A DNA stretch of 64,000 bases from DATFVJ01 sp963712955 (lineage in GTDB: Bacteria; Actinomycetota; Actinomycetes; Streptosporangiales; Streptosporangiaceae), in assembly GCA_963712955.1 (NCBI GenBank), contig CAVQKF010000010.1, positions 124,001-188,000 of the forward strand, written 5' to 3'. Under the pieces are notes generated by a model, which was given only the letters and a program-made list of their open reading frames with translations, was not told where the DNA came from and made no database searches. Below are positions 18,783 to 28,249 of the stretch, in pieces. A program made the position numbers and the translations under genes. How positions within the stretch are numbered: the first letter of the stretch is position 1; the number at the start of each line of letters is the position of its first letter.

Positions 18783-19532
18783 CTACGCGAGCGGGCGGTC
18801 CATCCAGCCGTGCGAGGGCAATGCCGTGTCGAGTGGTGAGGGTGCTTCGAGCGCGGCTGGCGACGGTCCTTCCTCGCGTCCGCAGACCGTGAAGAGGAAA
18901 GGCCCGGTCCGCCGCCACCAGCCGGGGAAGACGGCGCCCTCCGTGGCCCGGACCGACAGGGGCGACCAGGTACCTTCTGGCGGCCCCAGGTCCGCCACGG
19001 TCACCTCGACCGAGCGGGTGTCGCGCCGCAGGCCGGTCCGCAGCACCTTGAGCGCGCTCTCCTTCGCCGACCAGAGCAGGTTGGCCGCGGCATCCCGCGC
19101 GGGTCCTGCCGCGAAGACGAAGCCTGCCTCGGGCTCGGTCAGGTAGTCGCGGACGAAGGCGTCGCTGCGCGGTTCCACGATCTCGATGTCGCAGCCGACG
19201 TCGGCGACCCCGGCGGCTACCAGGCAGACGGCGCAGCCCGCCCGGTCGCTCATTGAGATCCCCTGCGCAGCGCGCCGCCCGTCGACGTGAAGTTCCGGCG
19301 CGCCGTCGGGGGCCGAGCGGCCCTCGATCCGCGCGAGCGTGGCCGGGTCGTCAGGCCAGCCGAGGACGCGTGCCACGCCGAGCTTGAGTGTCCAGCGGCC
19401 GAGCAGGAAATCGATCCGCCGCTTGGAGTAGGGGAGCTTGTCGGCACGGCTGCGCTCGGCGTCGGTCAGCCATCCGCCCGGCGTGGGCAGTTTCTGCTCG
19501 GTGCGCGCGAGCCACCAGGTAATCACGTTCAA
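18783..19532 (-). CDS. Sfp-type 4'-phosphopantetheinyl transferase (249 aa)
   Basis: Transfers phosphopantetheine from CoA to carrier domains. Shows VGCDIE with Mg-binding Asp115 and Glu117, and WSAKESALK (from Trp154) with Glu158, the two hallmark motifs of the Sfp/EntD class; length is typical. The ISMSDRAG stretch takes the place of the usual substrate-binding SxSH region. It converges on the carboxylase gene with an 80-bp gap, so it has its own promoter but belongs to the locus by function. Its natural partners should be the five Thr-type carriers upstream, which makes its specificity interesting. The start ATG at 19532 has only a weak ribosome site. Confidence 0.88.
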   Translation of the reverse strand: MNVITWWLARTEQKLPTPGGWLTDAERSRADKLPYSKRRIDFLLGRWTLKLGVARVLGWPDDPATLARIEGRSAPDGAPELHVDGRRAAQGISMSDRAGCAVCLVAAGVADVGCDIEIVEPRSDAFVRDYLTEPEAGFVFAAGPARDAAANLLWSAKESALKVLRTGLRRDTRSVEVTVADLGPPEGTWSPLSVRATEGAVFPGWWRRTGPFLFTVCGREEGPSPAALEAPSPLDTALPSHGWMDRPLA

Positions 19533-19824
19533 CTCCCGCCTGCCTTCGGTTCTGGGAGGCGGCTCGACAGGGTGTCATCCGGTGCCATGGCCCGGGTAGC
19601 TCGGCCAAGCTCGGCCTGCGCTCCCGCCTCGGTGCCGCGGCAGGTCACGTGCCACCGCCGCAAGCCCATGGGCAGATTATGACCGCGAGTGCCGCACACC
19701 CGCCAGGGCGCCCACCTCACCGCACCAGGCCATCACCTGCCCTGGCGTGCTTCGAGCCGGTCGCCGGCAGGTGATGGGGCGGACCGAGGCAGTGAGCTTC
19801 GCGTGCGCAGACCCGCAGTTGCAC

Positions 19825-19889
19825 CGCAGCGCCGCCCCCGCGGACGCCGCCCCCGCAGCGCCGCCCCCGCGGACGCCGCCCCCGCAGCG
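19825..19889 (+). repeat. 29-bp tandem repeat, 2.2 copies
   Basis: CGCAGCG cores start at 19825, 19854 and 19883, giving a 29-bp period of C-rich sequence (CCGCCCCCGCGGACG inside each unit). No coding sense is apparent. Function unknown. Confidence 0.75.
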
Positions 19890-19930
19890 TCGCTAATGCC
19901 GATGCGCGCCACCTGCCGCACGGGCCTTGG

Positions 19931-19965
19931 TCAGCGAAGGCCCGTGGCACCCGGGCCTTCGCTGA
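19931..19965 (+). terminator. Strong hairpin, terminator-like
   Basis: A perfect 14-bp stem (TCAGCGAAGGCCCG paired with CGGGCCTTCGCTGA) with loop TGGCACC is followed by TTTGG. It looks like an intrinsic terminator with a poor U-tract. No plus-strand gene ends just before it, so it may insulate the STAND gene promoter downstream. Confidence 0.5.
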
Positions 19966-20141
19966 TTTGGTCAGTGTTACGTGCGCAACGGATTACCCGG
20001 AATAGCAAGGCCACTCCCCGGACAACCTCGGACACCACGACGCGTGACGGAACGTCCACCACTAACTCACCGCATTTCACTGGATACTAGGCGTACAGTC
20101 CTTATTTGATAAACTGTCTCGTGGGGGTTTGGGGGAGGCCC

Positions 20142-23100
20142 GTGGCGGACCACAGCTCAGCTCGTGCTGGAAGGCCCGATCCCGGGCGCATCGCCAACCA
20201 GCAGGACTTCGGGCGGGAGCTCGCGCGGCTCAGGGAGCGGGCGGGCAAGACGATCCGGCAGGTGGCAGCCGAGGTGGGCATCCCGCCGAGCACCGCTGGC
20301 GACTATTTCACCGGCAGCCATCTGCCGCAGGCTTCGGCCAGGTCCCTCCTGCAACGGATCCTCACGGCCTGCGGAGAAACCGACCCTGAGGTCGTCGGGC
20401 AGTGGATGGACGCGCTGATGCGGGCACGCAGGGCCCCAGGCCGACGGCCCGCGGGTGCACCGCCGCCCTATCGCGGCCTGGCGAGCTTCACGCCTGAGGA
20501 CGCCCAGTGGTTCTTCGGCCGCGACGACCTTACCCGGCTGCTCGTGGACCTGGCCGCCGACCGTGCGGGAGACGCGGGCAGCACCGCTGGTAGAGCCAAT
20601 GCAGGCGTCGGTGGATCCAGCAGCGCCAGCACAGCCAGCGCCAGCACAGCCAGCGCCAGCACGGCCAGAGCCAGCGTGGCACGTAACATCCCGCTCGTGG
20701 TGGTCGGGCCTTCTGGCGCCGGCAAGTCGTCCTTGTTACGCGCGGGGCTGATCCCGGCGCTGCGAGCACGCGGCCGCTCCCGCGCGGGCGCGGGCGGCCT
20801 GCGGTTACTGCTCTTCAGCCCGGGATCGCGCCCGCTTCGCACACTGGCCGAGCAGCTCGTGCCAGAAGACGCTGACGCGGCCGAGGCCACGCTGCGCGCG
20901 GACCCTGGGCGCTGCGCGCAGTTGGCAGGTAAAATCAGGCCGCCTGGCCTGGCCGTCATCGTGGACCAGTTGGAGGAGATCTTCACCGACTGCGAGGACG
21001 AGGACGAGAGGCAGGCGTTCATCGCGGCGCTTTGCGCGCTTCCCGCGCCGGCCCTGGTCGTGCTCGGACTGCGGGCCGATTTCTATGCCCGCGCACTCAC
21101 CTTCCCGCAGCTCGCCACGGTCCTGCAGGTACGCCAGATCGTGGTCGGCCCCATGAACGAGGCGCAGCTACGCCAGGCGATCGTCGAACCAGCCCGTCTG
21201 GCCAGGCTGAACGTGGAGGACGGGCTCGTCGAGCTGCTGCTGCGCGATCTCGCGTCGCCGATATCGAGCGGCGCACCGGGCACGGCGTACGAAGCCGGGA
21301 CCCTCCCCCTGCTTTCCCACGCACTGCTCGCGACCTGGGAGCGATCCCGCGGCGGGCTGCTCACCGTCGCCGCATACGAGGCGAGCGGCGGCATTCGCGA
21401 CGCGATCGCCCGGACCGCGGAAGACGCCTACAGCGAACTCGCGGCGGATCAGCGCGTCCACGCGCGGCGGCTCCTCCTGCGCCTCGTTCAGGTCACCGAC
21501 GGCGTGGCCGTGCGGCGCAGGGTCCCCATCGACGAAGCGCGCCACGGCAATGGCGCCGACGTGCTCGCCACCTTCGTCGACAAGCGCCTGATCACCGTCG
21601 ACGCGTACGCCGCGGAAATCACTCACGAGGCGCTGCTCGCTGCCTGGCCCCGGCTGCGCGCGTGGATCGATGCGGACCGCGATTGGCTGCGCATGCGCCG
21701 CCGCGTCAGTGAGGGGGCACGCGCGTGGCGCGACGGCGGCCGTGACGTCACCGGCCTGCTGCGGGGGGGGCCGCTCGCCATCGCCAGGGACTCGGCCGAC
21801 CCGGTCGGCCGGGCGGCTGAGCGGGCTCGAGCGGGAGTTTCTCGACGCGGGGATGGCCCACGAGCGGGCGGAACGGGACGCGGAAAGGCGCCGTACCCGG
21901 CGCCTGCGCCGCCTTGCGGCGGCACTGGGCGCGGCGGTGCTCGCGAGCGCCACGCTGGCGGGTTACGCATTCGAGCAGCGCCAGCAGGCCAGCGCCGCGC
22001 TGAACCAGGCGGACTCGCGCGAGGTGGCCGCCGAGGCCAACGAGGTCCGCGGCAACGATGTCTCAGTCGCAGCACAACTCGGCCTGGCCGCCTACCGGAT
22101 CTCCCCCACCGAGGAGGCCCTGTCGAGCCTCCTCGAATCATCGGGCACCCCGGCGGCCGCGCGGCTGCTCGATTCGACCGGCGTGGTCAAGGCCGTCGCA
22201 CTGAGCCCTGACCACAGAGTCCTTGCCGTCGCCGCCGAGGATGGAACGCTGCGCCTGTGGGACGTGTCCAAGCCGGGGCGGCCATCCCCGTTCGGGCCGC
22301 CCGCCGCCCGGCTTCCGAGCGCGCTCGACACCGCCGCGTTCGGGCCGGGCGGGCGGCTGCTCGCCGCCGCGGGCGCGGACCATAAGATCCGGTTCTGGGA
22401 TACCGCCGACCCGCGCAGACCGCTGCAGGTCGGGCCGCCGCTGACCGGGCCCGCAAATACCGTCTACGGCCTCGCGTTCAGCCCTGATGGCCACGTGCTC
22501 GCGGCGGGCGGCGCCGATGGCAGCGTGCGGTTATGGGATACGGGCGGCCCTGGCCATCCCAGGCCCTTGGCGACGCTGACCGGGCAGGCCGGGTATGTGG
22601 AATCCGTCGCGTTCAGCCCAAACGGAACGACGCTTGCCGCCGGGAGCGCCAACGGCAGCGTCCGGCTGTGGCACCTGGCCGGATCCGGCCGTCCCGGCGC
22701 GCCCGGCCCGCCGCTCACAGGGCCGGCCTCCATGGTCGACGCGGTCGCGTTCAGCCCAGACGGCCGCACCCTGGCCGCTGGCAGCCGGGACAACGACGTG
22801 TGGCTGTGGAACGTCGCCGATCCAGCGCGGCCGGTCCGTGCCCGCGCACCGCTGAGGGGTGCGACCGACTGGGTCAACGCGGTGGCCTTCAGCCCGGACG
22901 GACGGGTGCTTGTAGCAGGAAGCAGGGACGACACAGCGCTTGGGTGGAACGTGGCAACCAGCGCGGTCATCTTCAGGCTGCCGCACCCCGTGCCCGTGAC
23001 GTCGCTCGCCTGGGATGGCACCCATGATCTGATCACCGGCGCCGCGGACGGCACGGTCAGGCTATGGGCGGTTCCGCCGCCTGTGCTCGTCGCGGACGGC

Positions 23101-24120
23101 CCGGTCAACAGCGTGTCGTTCAGCCCTGACGGCCGCACACTCGCGGTCGGCGCCGACGATCTCACGCTGTGGGACACGGCCACCCGTACACGGATCGGCG
23201 GCGCCACCGTACGGGGCACCTTCGTCGACGCGGTGGCGTTCAGCCCGGACGGCGGAGTGCTCGCCGCGGGGTACGGTAACGGCTCTGTCCAGCTCTGGCG
23301 CGCGGCCGGGCAGGGCGCGCCATTACCGCTCGGCCCGCCGTTGCGCACGCCGCCCACCGGTGCGGTCGAGTTCGTAGCTTTCCGGCGCGACGGCAAGGCC
23401 CTCGCCACAGCCGACACTGACGGGACGGTGCGGCTATGGGATGTCTCCGACCTGGCGGACCCGCGCCCGCTCGCCGTGATCAGGGACTCGGGCACCTACG
23501 TGTCCTCCGCGGTATTCAGCCCGGACGGGCACGTTCTCGCGGCTGCGAGCGCCGATGAGACCGTCCGGCTGTGGAACGTCGCGAACCCGGCGAGGCCGAC
23601 CTCGTTCGGCCAGCCGCTCACCGGCCTGCGCAGCTACGTGCGCTCGGTGGCCTTCAGCCCGGACGGGCGCCTTCTCGCCGCGGGAAGCGCCGACAAGACC
23701 GTCCGGCTGTGGAACGTCGCGAACCCCGCGAGGCCGACCTCGTCCGGCCAGCCGCTCACCGGCCCAGCCGGGTATGTGTATTCGCTGATGTTCAGCCCGG
23801 ACGGGCGGACGCTTGCCGCAGGTGTCACCGACGGCACCGTCTGGCTATGGCACACCCCGGGCGACTCCGCGCCGGTCGAGCGCGCGGACCTGTCAGGACC
23901 GGCTGGGCATGTGTACTCGGTGGTGTTCAGCCCGGGCGGGCGGGCCATTGCCGCGGCGAGCGCCGACGGCACGGTACGGCTGTGGGACACCGGACCCGGG
24001 ACCGCGGCCGCCGCGGTGTGCGCCATGGCAGGCAACCCGCTCACCCGCGCGGAATGGAGCAGGTACATCCCTGGCGTGCCCTACGCGCCGCCCTGCCGTG
24101 CTGGGCGCCCGGCCGGCTGA
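20142..24120 (+). CDS. HTH - STAND P-loop NTPase - WD40 protein (about 1,325 aa, frameshifted)
   Basis: Likely an NTP-switched signalling or defence protein. Order: an N-terminal helix-turn-helix (about 17-65, TIRQVAAEVGIPPST); a STAND NTPase with Walker A GPSGAGKSS (Lys195) and Walker B AVIVDQLEEIF; a transmembrane-like helix (LAAALGAAVLASATLAGYAF); then 14 WD40 repeats of the form VAFSPDGRxLAAGSxDGTVRLW, enough for two seven-bladed propellers; and a short Cys-containing tail. GTG 20142 behind GGGGGAGG is preferred to TTG 20106. Near 21800 the frame shifts by +1 (expected RLSGLEREFLDAG), inside GC-rich DNA close to an 8-G run, so the gene is either damaged or mis-sequenced. Ligand and partner unknown. 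Confidence 0.8.
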
Positions 24121-25396
24121 GGGGTGACGTCTGCCCGCGCAGCCGTTCTGGTAATTCCGGGGCACCACCCGGTCCGCTCAGCGCGCCGGGGGGTTGCTCC
24201 CGTATCCTCCACGGCGAGCCGTAATCCTCGAGCAGACGGAGGAACGGGACCGCGTCGAATGATTCCGGGCCACGCACCCCCGCCCCTGACCAGGTTCCGA
24301 GCGCGAGCAGTTCCAGCGCCGCCACCGGGTTCACCGCGGTCTGCCAGACCACGGCTTGTGAGCCGTATTCGCGCATCGACCACTCATTGTCCACGACGTG
24401 GTACAGGTAGGTGGATCGGGGCTGCTTGTCCTGGCCGGTGCCGGTGACCCACAGCCCGGCGCAGGTCTTGCCGTGCATCCGGTCGCCGAGCGTGGCCGGA
24501 TCGGGCAGGCAGGCAGCGACCACGTCGCGCGGACTCACCTGCGTGCCACCCACGCTCACCTTCTGCGCGGCGTCCAGGCCGAGCTTGTGCAACGTCTTGA
24601 GCACGTCGATGAACTCGCCGCCAAGACCGTACTTGAACGTCACCCGGCCGGCATCGATCCAGCGCGGCATCAGGAGCACCTCCTCGTGCTCCACGTTTAC
24701 GCACTCGACAGGCCCGATACCTTCGGGGAAGTCGAAGATCTCCGGCTCGGAGAACGGCGCGGTGGTGTACCAGCCGCGGTCCTTGCTCCAGATCACCGGC
24801 GGGTTGAGACACTCCTCGATCGTGGTCCAGATCGAGAACGTGGGCGCGAAGTCGTAGCCTTCGACCTGCAGGTCGGCGCCGTCCCTGGTACCCAGTTCAT
24901 CGATTTCCGCGAAAAGGTGATCGGCCGCGAAACGGGCGAAGACATCCGACAGGCCAGGTTCTACGCCCATGCCGACGAGCGCGAGCCGTCCCTCGCGCTC
25001 CCATTGCTCCGCCACGGCGAACTGCTCGTCGCCCAGTTTCACACCGCAGAGCTCGTAGGGCCGCTCCGGATGCGGCGAGGACAGCGACATCGCCATGTCG
25101 AGATAGTCCGCACCCGCGCCGAAGGCGCCGTTGAACACGGGCAGCACGAAGCGTGGGTCGACCGCGTTCAGCACGTGCGTGGCACCGTGCTCGCTGGCCA
25201 GACGCGCGATCCCGGCCGCATCGGACGCGTCGGCCTGTGCCGCGATGATCCGCGGGTCGCCCAGCCGCCCGACCGCCGCCTGCGCACGGTCCGCCGCGTA
25301 ATCGGCGACCACCAACCGCTCGAAGAAATCGCGGCGGGCTGCGATCCCGGCGACCGCGCTGCCGACGCCACCCGCGCCAACAACCAAGATTCGCAT
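24041..25396 (-). CDS. Saccharopine dehydrogenase-like NAD(P) oxidoreductase (about 451 aa)
   Basis: The N-terminus ILVVGAGGVGSAVA is a Rossmann dinucleotide site. The following layout (VLNAVDPRFVLPVF, GADYLDMAMS, GMGVEPGLSDVFARFAAD) matches the saccharopine dehydrogenase/carboxynorspermidine synthase superfamily and the length fits. Start ATG 25396 follows GGGAGGA; the upstream in-frame extension is only shadow of a GC repeat. The 3' end overlaps the convergent WD40 gene by 80 bp, and the last roughly 40 residues look unlike coding, so the true stop may differ. A role in amino-acid or polyamine metabolism is inferred only from the family; no pathway neighbours are present. Confidence 0.75.
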   Translation of the reverse strand: MRILVVGAGGVGSAVAGIAARRDFFERLVVADYAADRAQAAVGRLGDPRIIAAQADASDAAGIARLASEHGATHVLNAVDPRFVLPVFNGAFGAGADYLDMAMSLSSPHPERPYELCGVKLGDEQFAVAEQWEREGRLALVGMGVEPGLSDVFARFAADHLFAEIDELGTRDGADLQVEGYDFAPTFSIWTTIEECLNPPVIWSKDRGWYTTAPFSEPEIFDFPEGIGPVECVNVEHEEVLLMPRWIDAGRVTFKYGLGGEFIDVLKTLHKLGLDAAQKVSVGGTQVSPRDVVAACLPDPATLGDRMHGKTCAGLWVTGTGQDKQPRSTYLYHVVDNEWSMREYGSQAVVWQTAVNPVAALELLALGTWSGAGVRGPESFDAVPFLRLLEDYGSPWRIREQPPGALSGPGGAPELPERLRGQTSPLSRPGAQHGRAARRARQGCTCSIPRG

Positions 25397-25608
25397 CTGC
25401 GTCCTCCCGGTCCACCAACCTAGCATCCGACAACTGAATCCGAACATCAACAAGGGGTAATGCGACAGATTCGCATTTGATAACACTTCTGACAAACGAT
25501 TCCGTTTCGGTGACACCGGAGAACGGCGGAGAACTCCATACCCATCCGGAACGGCTGCGCGGTGTCCCCACAGCCCGTCCGGCGGCGCTGCGTCTGCGCG
25601 GCGCCTGA

Positions 25609-25741
25609 GCGGCGGCGCTGCGCCTGAGCGGCGGCGCTGCGTCCGCGCGGCGGCGCTGCATCTGAGCGGCGGCGCTGCATCTGGGCGGCGGCGCTGCATC
25701 TGGGCGGCGGCGCTGCGTCTGAGCGGCGGCGCTGCGTACCC
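25609..25741. repeat. 19-bp minisatellite, seven copies
   Basis: The unit GCGGCGGCGCTGCRTCTGR starts at 25609, 25628, 25647, 25666, 25685, 25704 and 25723, exactly 19 bp apart, with degenerate copies upstream from about 25579. It ends 6 bp before the left end of the insertion sequence. The period is not a multiple of three, so it is not a coding repeat. Confidence 0.88.
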
Positions 25742-25750
25742 ACGGCCTAG

Positions 25751-27287
25751 TACTACAGCCGCAGCCTGTGATTCTCGGGTTGTCTACGTCGCCGGTAATG
25801 GCTGAGCTGGGCGCGGGCCTGGTGACGCCGGCGCCAGCGTGACCAATGCTCGCGGTGGCCGGGGCGGCGGGCGGGCTGGTTCCAGCTGGCGGACAGGCGG
25901 CGGATCTCGTTGACGGTCAGCGGGATCAGCGGGCCGGTGCCATCGTGCAGGAGGACGTAGCCGGCACAGCGTGGTGGTGTGGTGTCACTGTGTGTGCTGG
26001 CGGGCGGGCCCCCTCTGTGGCGGGGCCACCGGCTGCGGGCCCGCCCGGCTGCTGCTGGCCGGGCGGCGGGGGGCGGCACGCGGCGGCGGTGACAGCGAGG
26101 AACGCGTGCGCGAGCATCGACAGCGTGACGTGCCGGTACCAGGCGTGATACAGCCGGACCTGGTAATGATCCAGGCCGGTCTCGTTCTTGGCGGCCTGGA
26201 AACACTCCTCCACCGCCCAGCGGGCCCCGGCCACGGCCACCAGCTCGGCCAGGGTGGCGCCGCGCGGGGCGTAACACAGGAAGTACGCCAGCTCAAGCTC
26301 GCCCTTCTCGCCCGGCGTCAGCGAGCGGCGCACCAGCAGCTGGTGATCTTTGCTGGCGGTGGCGATCAGCGCCCAGTCATAGCGCCGCGGCCCCTTGGCG
26401 CCATCCCCGCAGCTGAGCGTCTGCCAGGCCGGGGCGGGCACGAGCGCGGCCAGCGCATCGGCGCGCTTGTTCCCGGCGGCGGTGGTGACCTGCTGGCTGC
26501 ACGGGACCGCCATCACATAGCTGATGTGCTCGCCTTCCAGCCAGGACCGCAGGTGCGGGTTCTGGCCGTAGACCTCATCGGCAGCAAACCACGAGAACGG
26601 CACCGCCGCCCGGACAGCCCGCTCGATCATCTGCCGCGCCAGCTCCGGTTTCGTCGCGAACTCCACATCGTCGCCGATCCCGGCTTCCCGGCAGCGCGGC
26701 CGGTCGCTGGCCCACGACTCCGGCAGGTACAGCTCCCGGTCGATCAGCGCCCGGAACCGCCGCCCCGGCACGGCATAGGCGAGGAACACCCCCACCTGAC
26801 AGTTTTCGATCCGGCCCGCGGTGCCGGTGTACTGCCGCTGCACGCGGCCGACCGGCGGCCCTTCTTGAGGAACCCGCTCTCATCGGCGACCACCACCCCG
26901 CCCGCGTCACCGGCCCGCGCCACCACGTAACGGGTAACCGCGTCCCGGACCGCATCAGCGTCCCAGGCGTAAAAATTCAGCAGCCGCTGCATCCCATCCG
27001 GGGACCGGTCACCAGCGAACTCCGCGATCGTCCACCCGTTCTTCCGCTCGCTCTGGGACAGCAGCCCCAGCAGGTACCCACGCGCCCGCCAGCGCGACTG
27101 AGCCTGCGCGAACTCACCCGCCACCAGCGCGAACATCTCATTAAACGACTCGGCCCACACCGACTGGTCTAACGTGGGCTCCACGGCCACCGCATCTTCG
27201 AGGTTCCACACACCCGAGAAGATCCCGCGGTGGCCGCCTCATGTCACGCCGCCACGCCGGGCGCCATCACAGCATGCGGCTGTAGTA
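25751..27287. mobile_element. IS701-family insertion sequence (1,537 bp)
   Basis: Ends are perfect inverted repeats: TACTACAGCCGCA on the left and TGCGGCTGTAGTA on the right. Both ends are flanked by CTAG (25747-25750 and 27288-27291), read as a 4-bp target duplication. IS701-family elements are known for YTAR-type 4-bp targets, which CTAG fits. It contains one DDE transposase read on the minus strand. Intact ends plus intact target duplication suggest a fairly recent insertion, although the transposase frame is broken. Confidence 0.88.
25753..27211 (-). pseudogene. IS701-family DDE transposase, frameshifted
   Basis: Reads from GTG 27211. Catalytic acids are visible: Asp in VVADESGFLKKG, Asp in WFAADEVYGQ and Glu in RWAVEECFQAAKNE. 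One base is missing near 26855, where GFLKKGRRSAA should run into VQRQYTGTAGRIENCQ, and the frame shifts again near 25950 before the C-terminal SRWRRRHQARAQ segment. The last codon TAG (25753-25755) lies within the inverted repeat. As read it would be inactive; with two single-base corrections it would be a full-length enzyme of about 480 aa. Confidence 0.85.
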
Positions 27288-27392
27288 CTAGCTCCAGCTG
27301 AGCTGGGTTGTTTGATAAATGTTCACGCAACGGTCATTGCTACGTCCGTGTGAGGTCATAGCCCGCTCACCGCGATGGCCGGGAGTTGGACC

Positions 27393-27678
27393 ATGACCCA
27401 AACCCTCGAGCCGTCCGGTGCCGGCGGCGTGCTCGAAGCGCTCGACGAGAGCAAGATCACGCGCTTTCAGTGGAAGATCATGCTCATCTCGGGGATGGGT
27501 TTCTTTACCGACGCGTATGACCTGTTCATCATCGGTGTCGTCGTAGCGCTGCTCAAACCCGAATGGCAGCTGTCCACGAGCCAGGTGTCGCTGCTCAACT
27601 CGGCCACCCTTGCGGCGTCGGCCGTGGGGGCGCTGCGCCTTCGCCGGCGCATACCTTTTCCCCGTCATGCTCGCCTCA
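27393..27678 (+). pseudogene. MFS transporter (phosphate-symporter-like), internally deleted
   Basis: The N-terminus LDESKITRFQWKIMLISGMGFFTDAYDLFIIGVVVALL is typical of PHS-type inorganic phosphate MFS transporters (first helix FFTDAYDLFI). After about 75 residues the sequence breaks; in another frame AYLFPVMLAS-stop follows, which could be the far C-terminus. Nearly the whole transporter is missing. ATG 27393 has GGGAG upstream. It sits 105 bp beyond the IS element, so the IS event or recombination may have removed the rest. Confidence 0.65.
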
Positions 27679-27703
27679 TGATGAGCGGAAGGCGGCCCTG
27701 CCG

Positions 27704-28138
27704 ATGAGCGCACGCATCGTGGTTGGCGTGGATGGCTCACCGTCATCGCTCGCGGCACTGCGATGGGCGCTGCGACCTGCTGGGGCACTCGCAGGAGAGG
27801 TCACGGCGGTCTTCGCCTGGCAGCTGCCCCTCCTGTCGGTACCCGGCGCCTTTGACCGCCGCGAACTCGAGGAAAGGGCGAAGCACTTTCTGCTCGAGGT
27901 GATCAGCGCCGTCACGCCGCCGCCTGAGGTGCCGCTCACGTCGTATGTGGCAGAGGGTGATCCGACCGAGGTACTGATCAAGGCATCAGAAAAGGCAGAC
28001 CTGCTCGTCCTCGGGACCAGGGGCCGCAGCCCGTTCAAGGGGCTCCTGCTCGGCTCCGTCTCGCAGGGGTGCGCGGCCTCGGCTCCGTGCCCTGTGGTCA
28101 TCGTCAAGCAGACCGACAGCCCGTCTTCCGCTGAATGA
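27704..28138 (+). CDS. Universal stress protein (144 aa)
   Basis: Single UspA domain. It starts RIVVGVDGSPSSLAALRWAL and ends with the ATP-binding signature GTRGRSPFKGLLLGSVSQ followed by CPVVIVK. Cytoplasmic, stress-linked nucleotide-binding protein by family. ATG 27704 is supported by the conserved N-terminus; AAGGCGG lies upstream. It follows the ruined transporter on the same strand. No direct regulatory site is seen. Confidence 0.88.
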   Translation: MSARIVVGVDGSPSSLAALRWALRPAGALAGEVTAVFAWQLPLLSVPGAFDRRELEERAKHFLLEVISAVTPPPEVPLTSYVAEGDPTEVLIKASEKADLLVLGTRGRSPFKGLLLGSVSQGCAASAPCPVVIVKQTDSPSSAE

Positions 28139-28249
28139 CATTGCGACGGCCTGCGTGGAGCTTGCGCTGGCTCAGGGCTTACGACCGACCGCCGCTGAGC
28201 AACGCCGTCTTGCGCGCCGCCTCCCGGGCGATGCGCGGCGCAGCGCCGA

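Larger units (their letters stand above)
19533..20141. other. Intergenic region with repeats and a hairpin
   Basis: About 600 bp without a convincing gene. It holds a 29-bp tandem repeat, a strong hairpin and, towards 20141, a less GC-rich stretch that probably carries the promoter of the STAND gene. No tRNA or known RNA was recognised. Confidence 0.6.

Noticed and set aside
19921..19980. tRNA gene
   Set aside because: A simple 14-bp hairpin, without cloverleaf arms or a T-loop GTTCRANNC.
25609..25741. CRISPR array
   Set aside because: No spacers; units are contiguous 19-bp tandem repeats, and no cas genes are present.
25447..25743. Repetitive minus-strand ORF (QRRRSDAAPP units)
   Set aside because: Product of the 19-bp minisatellite, not a gene.
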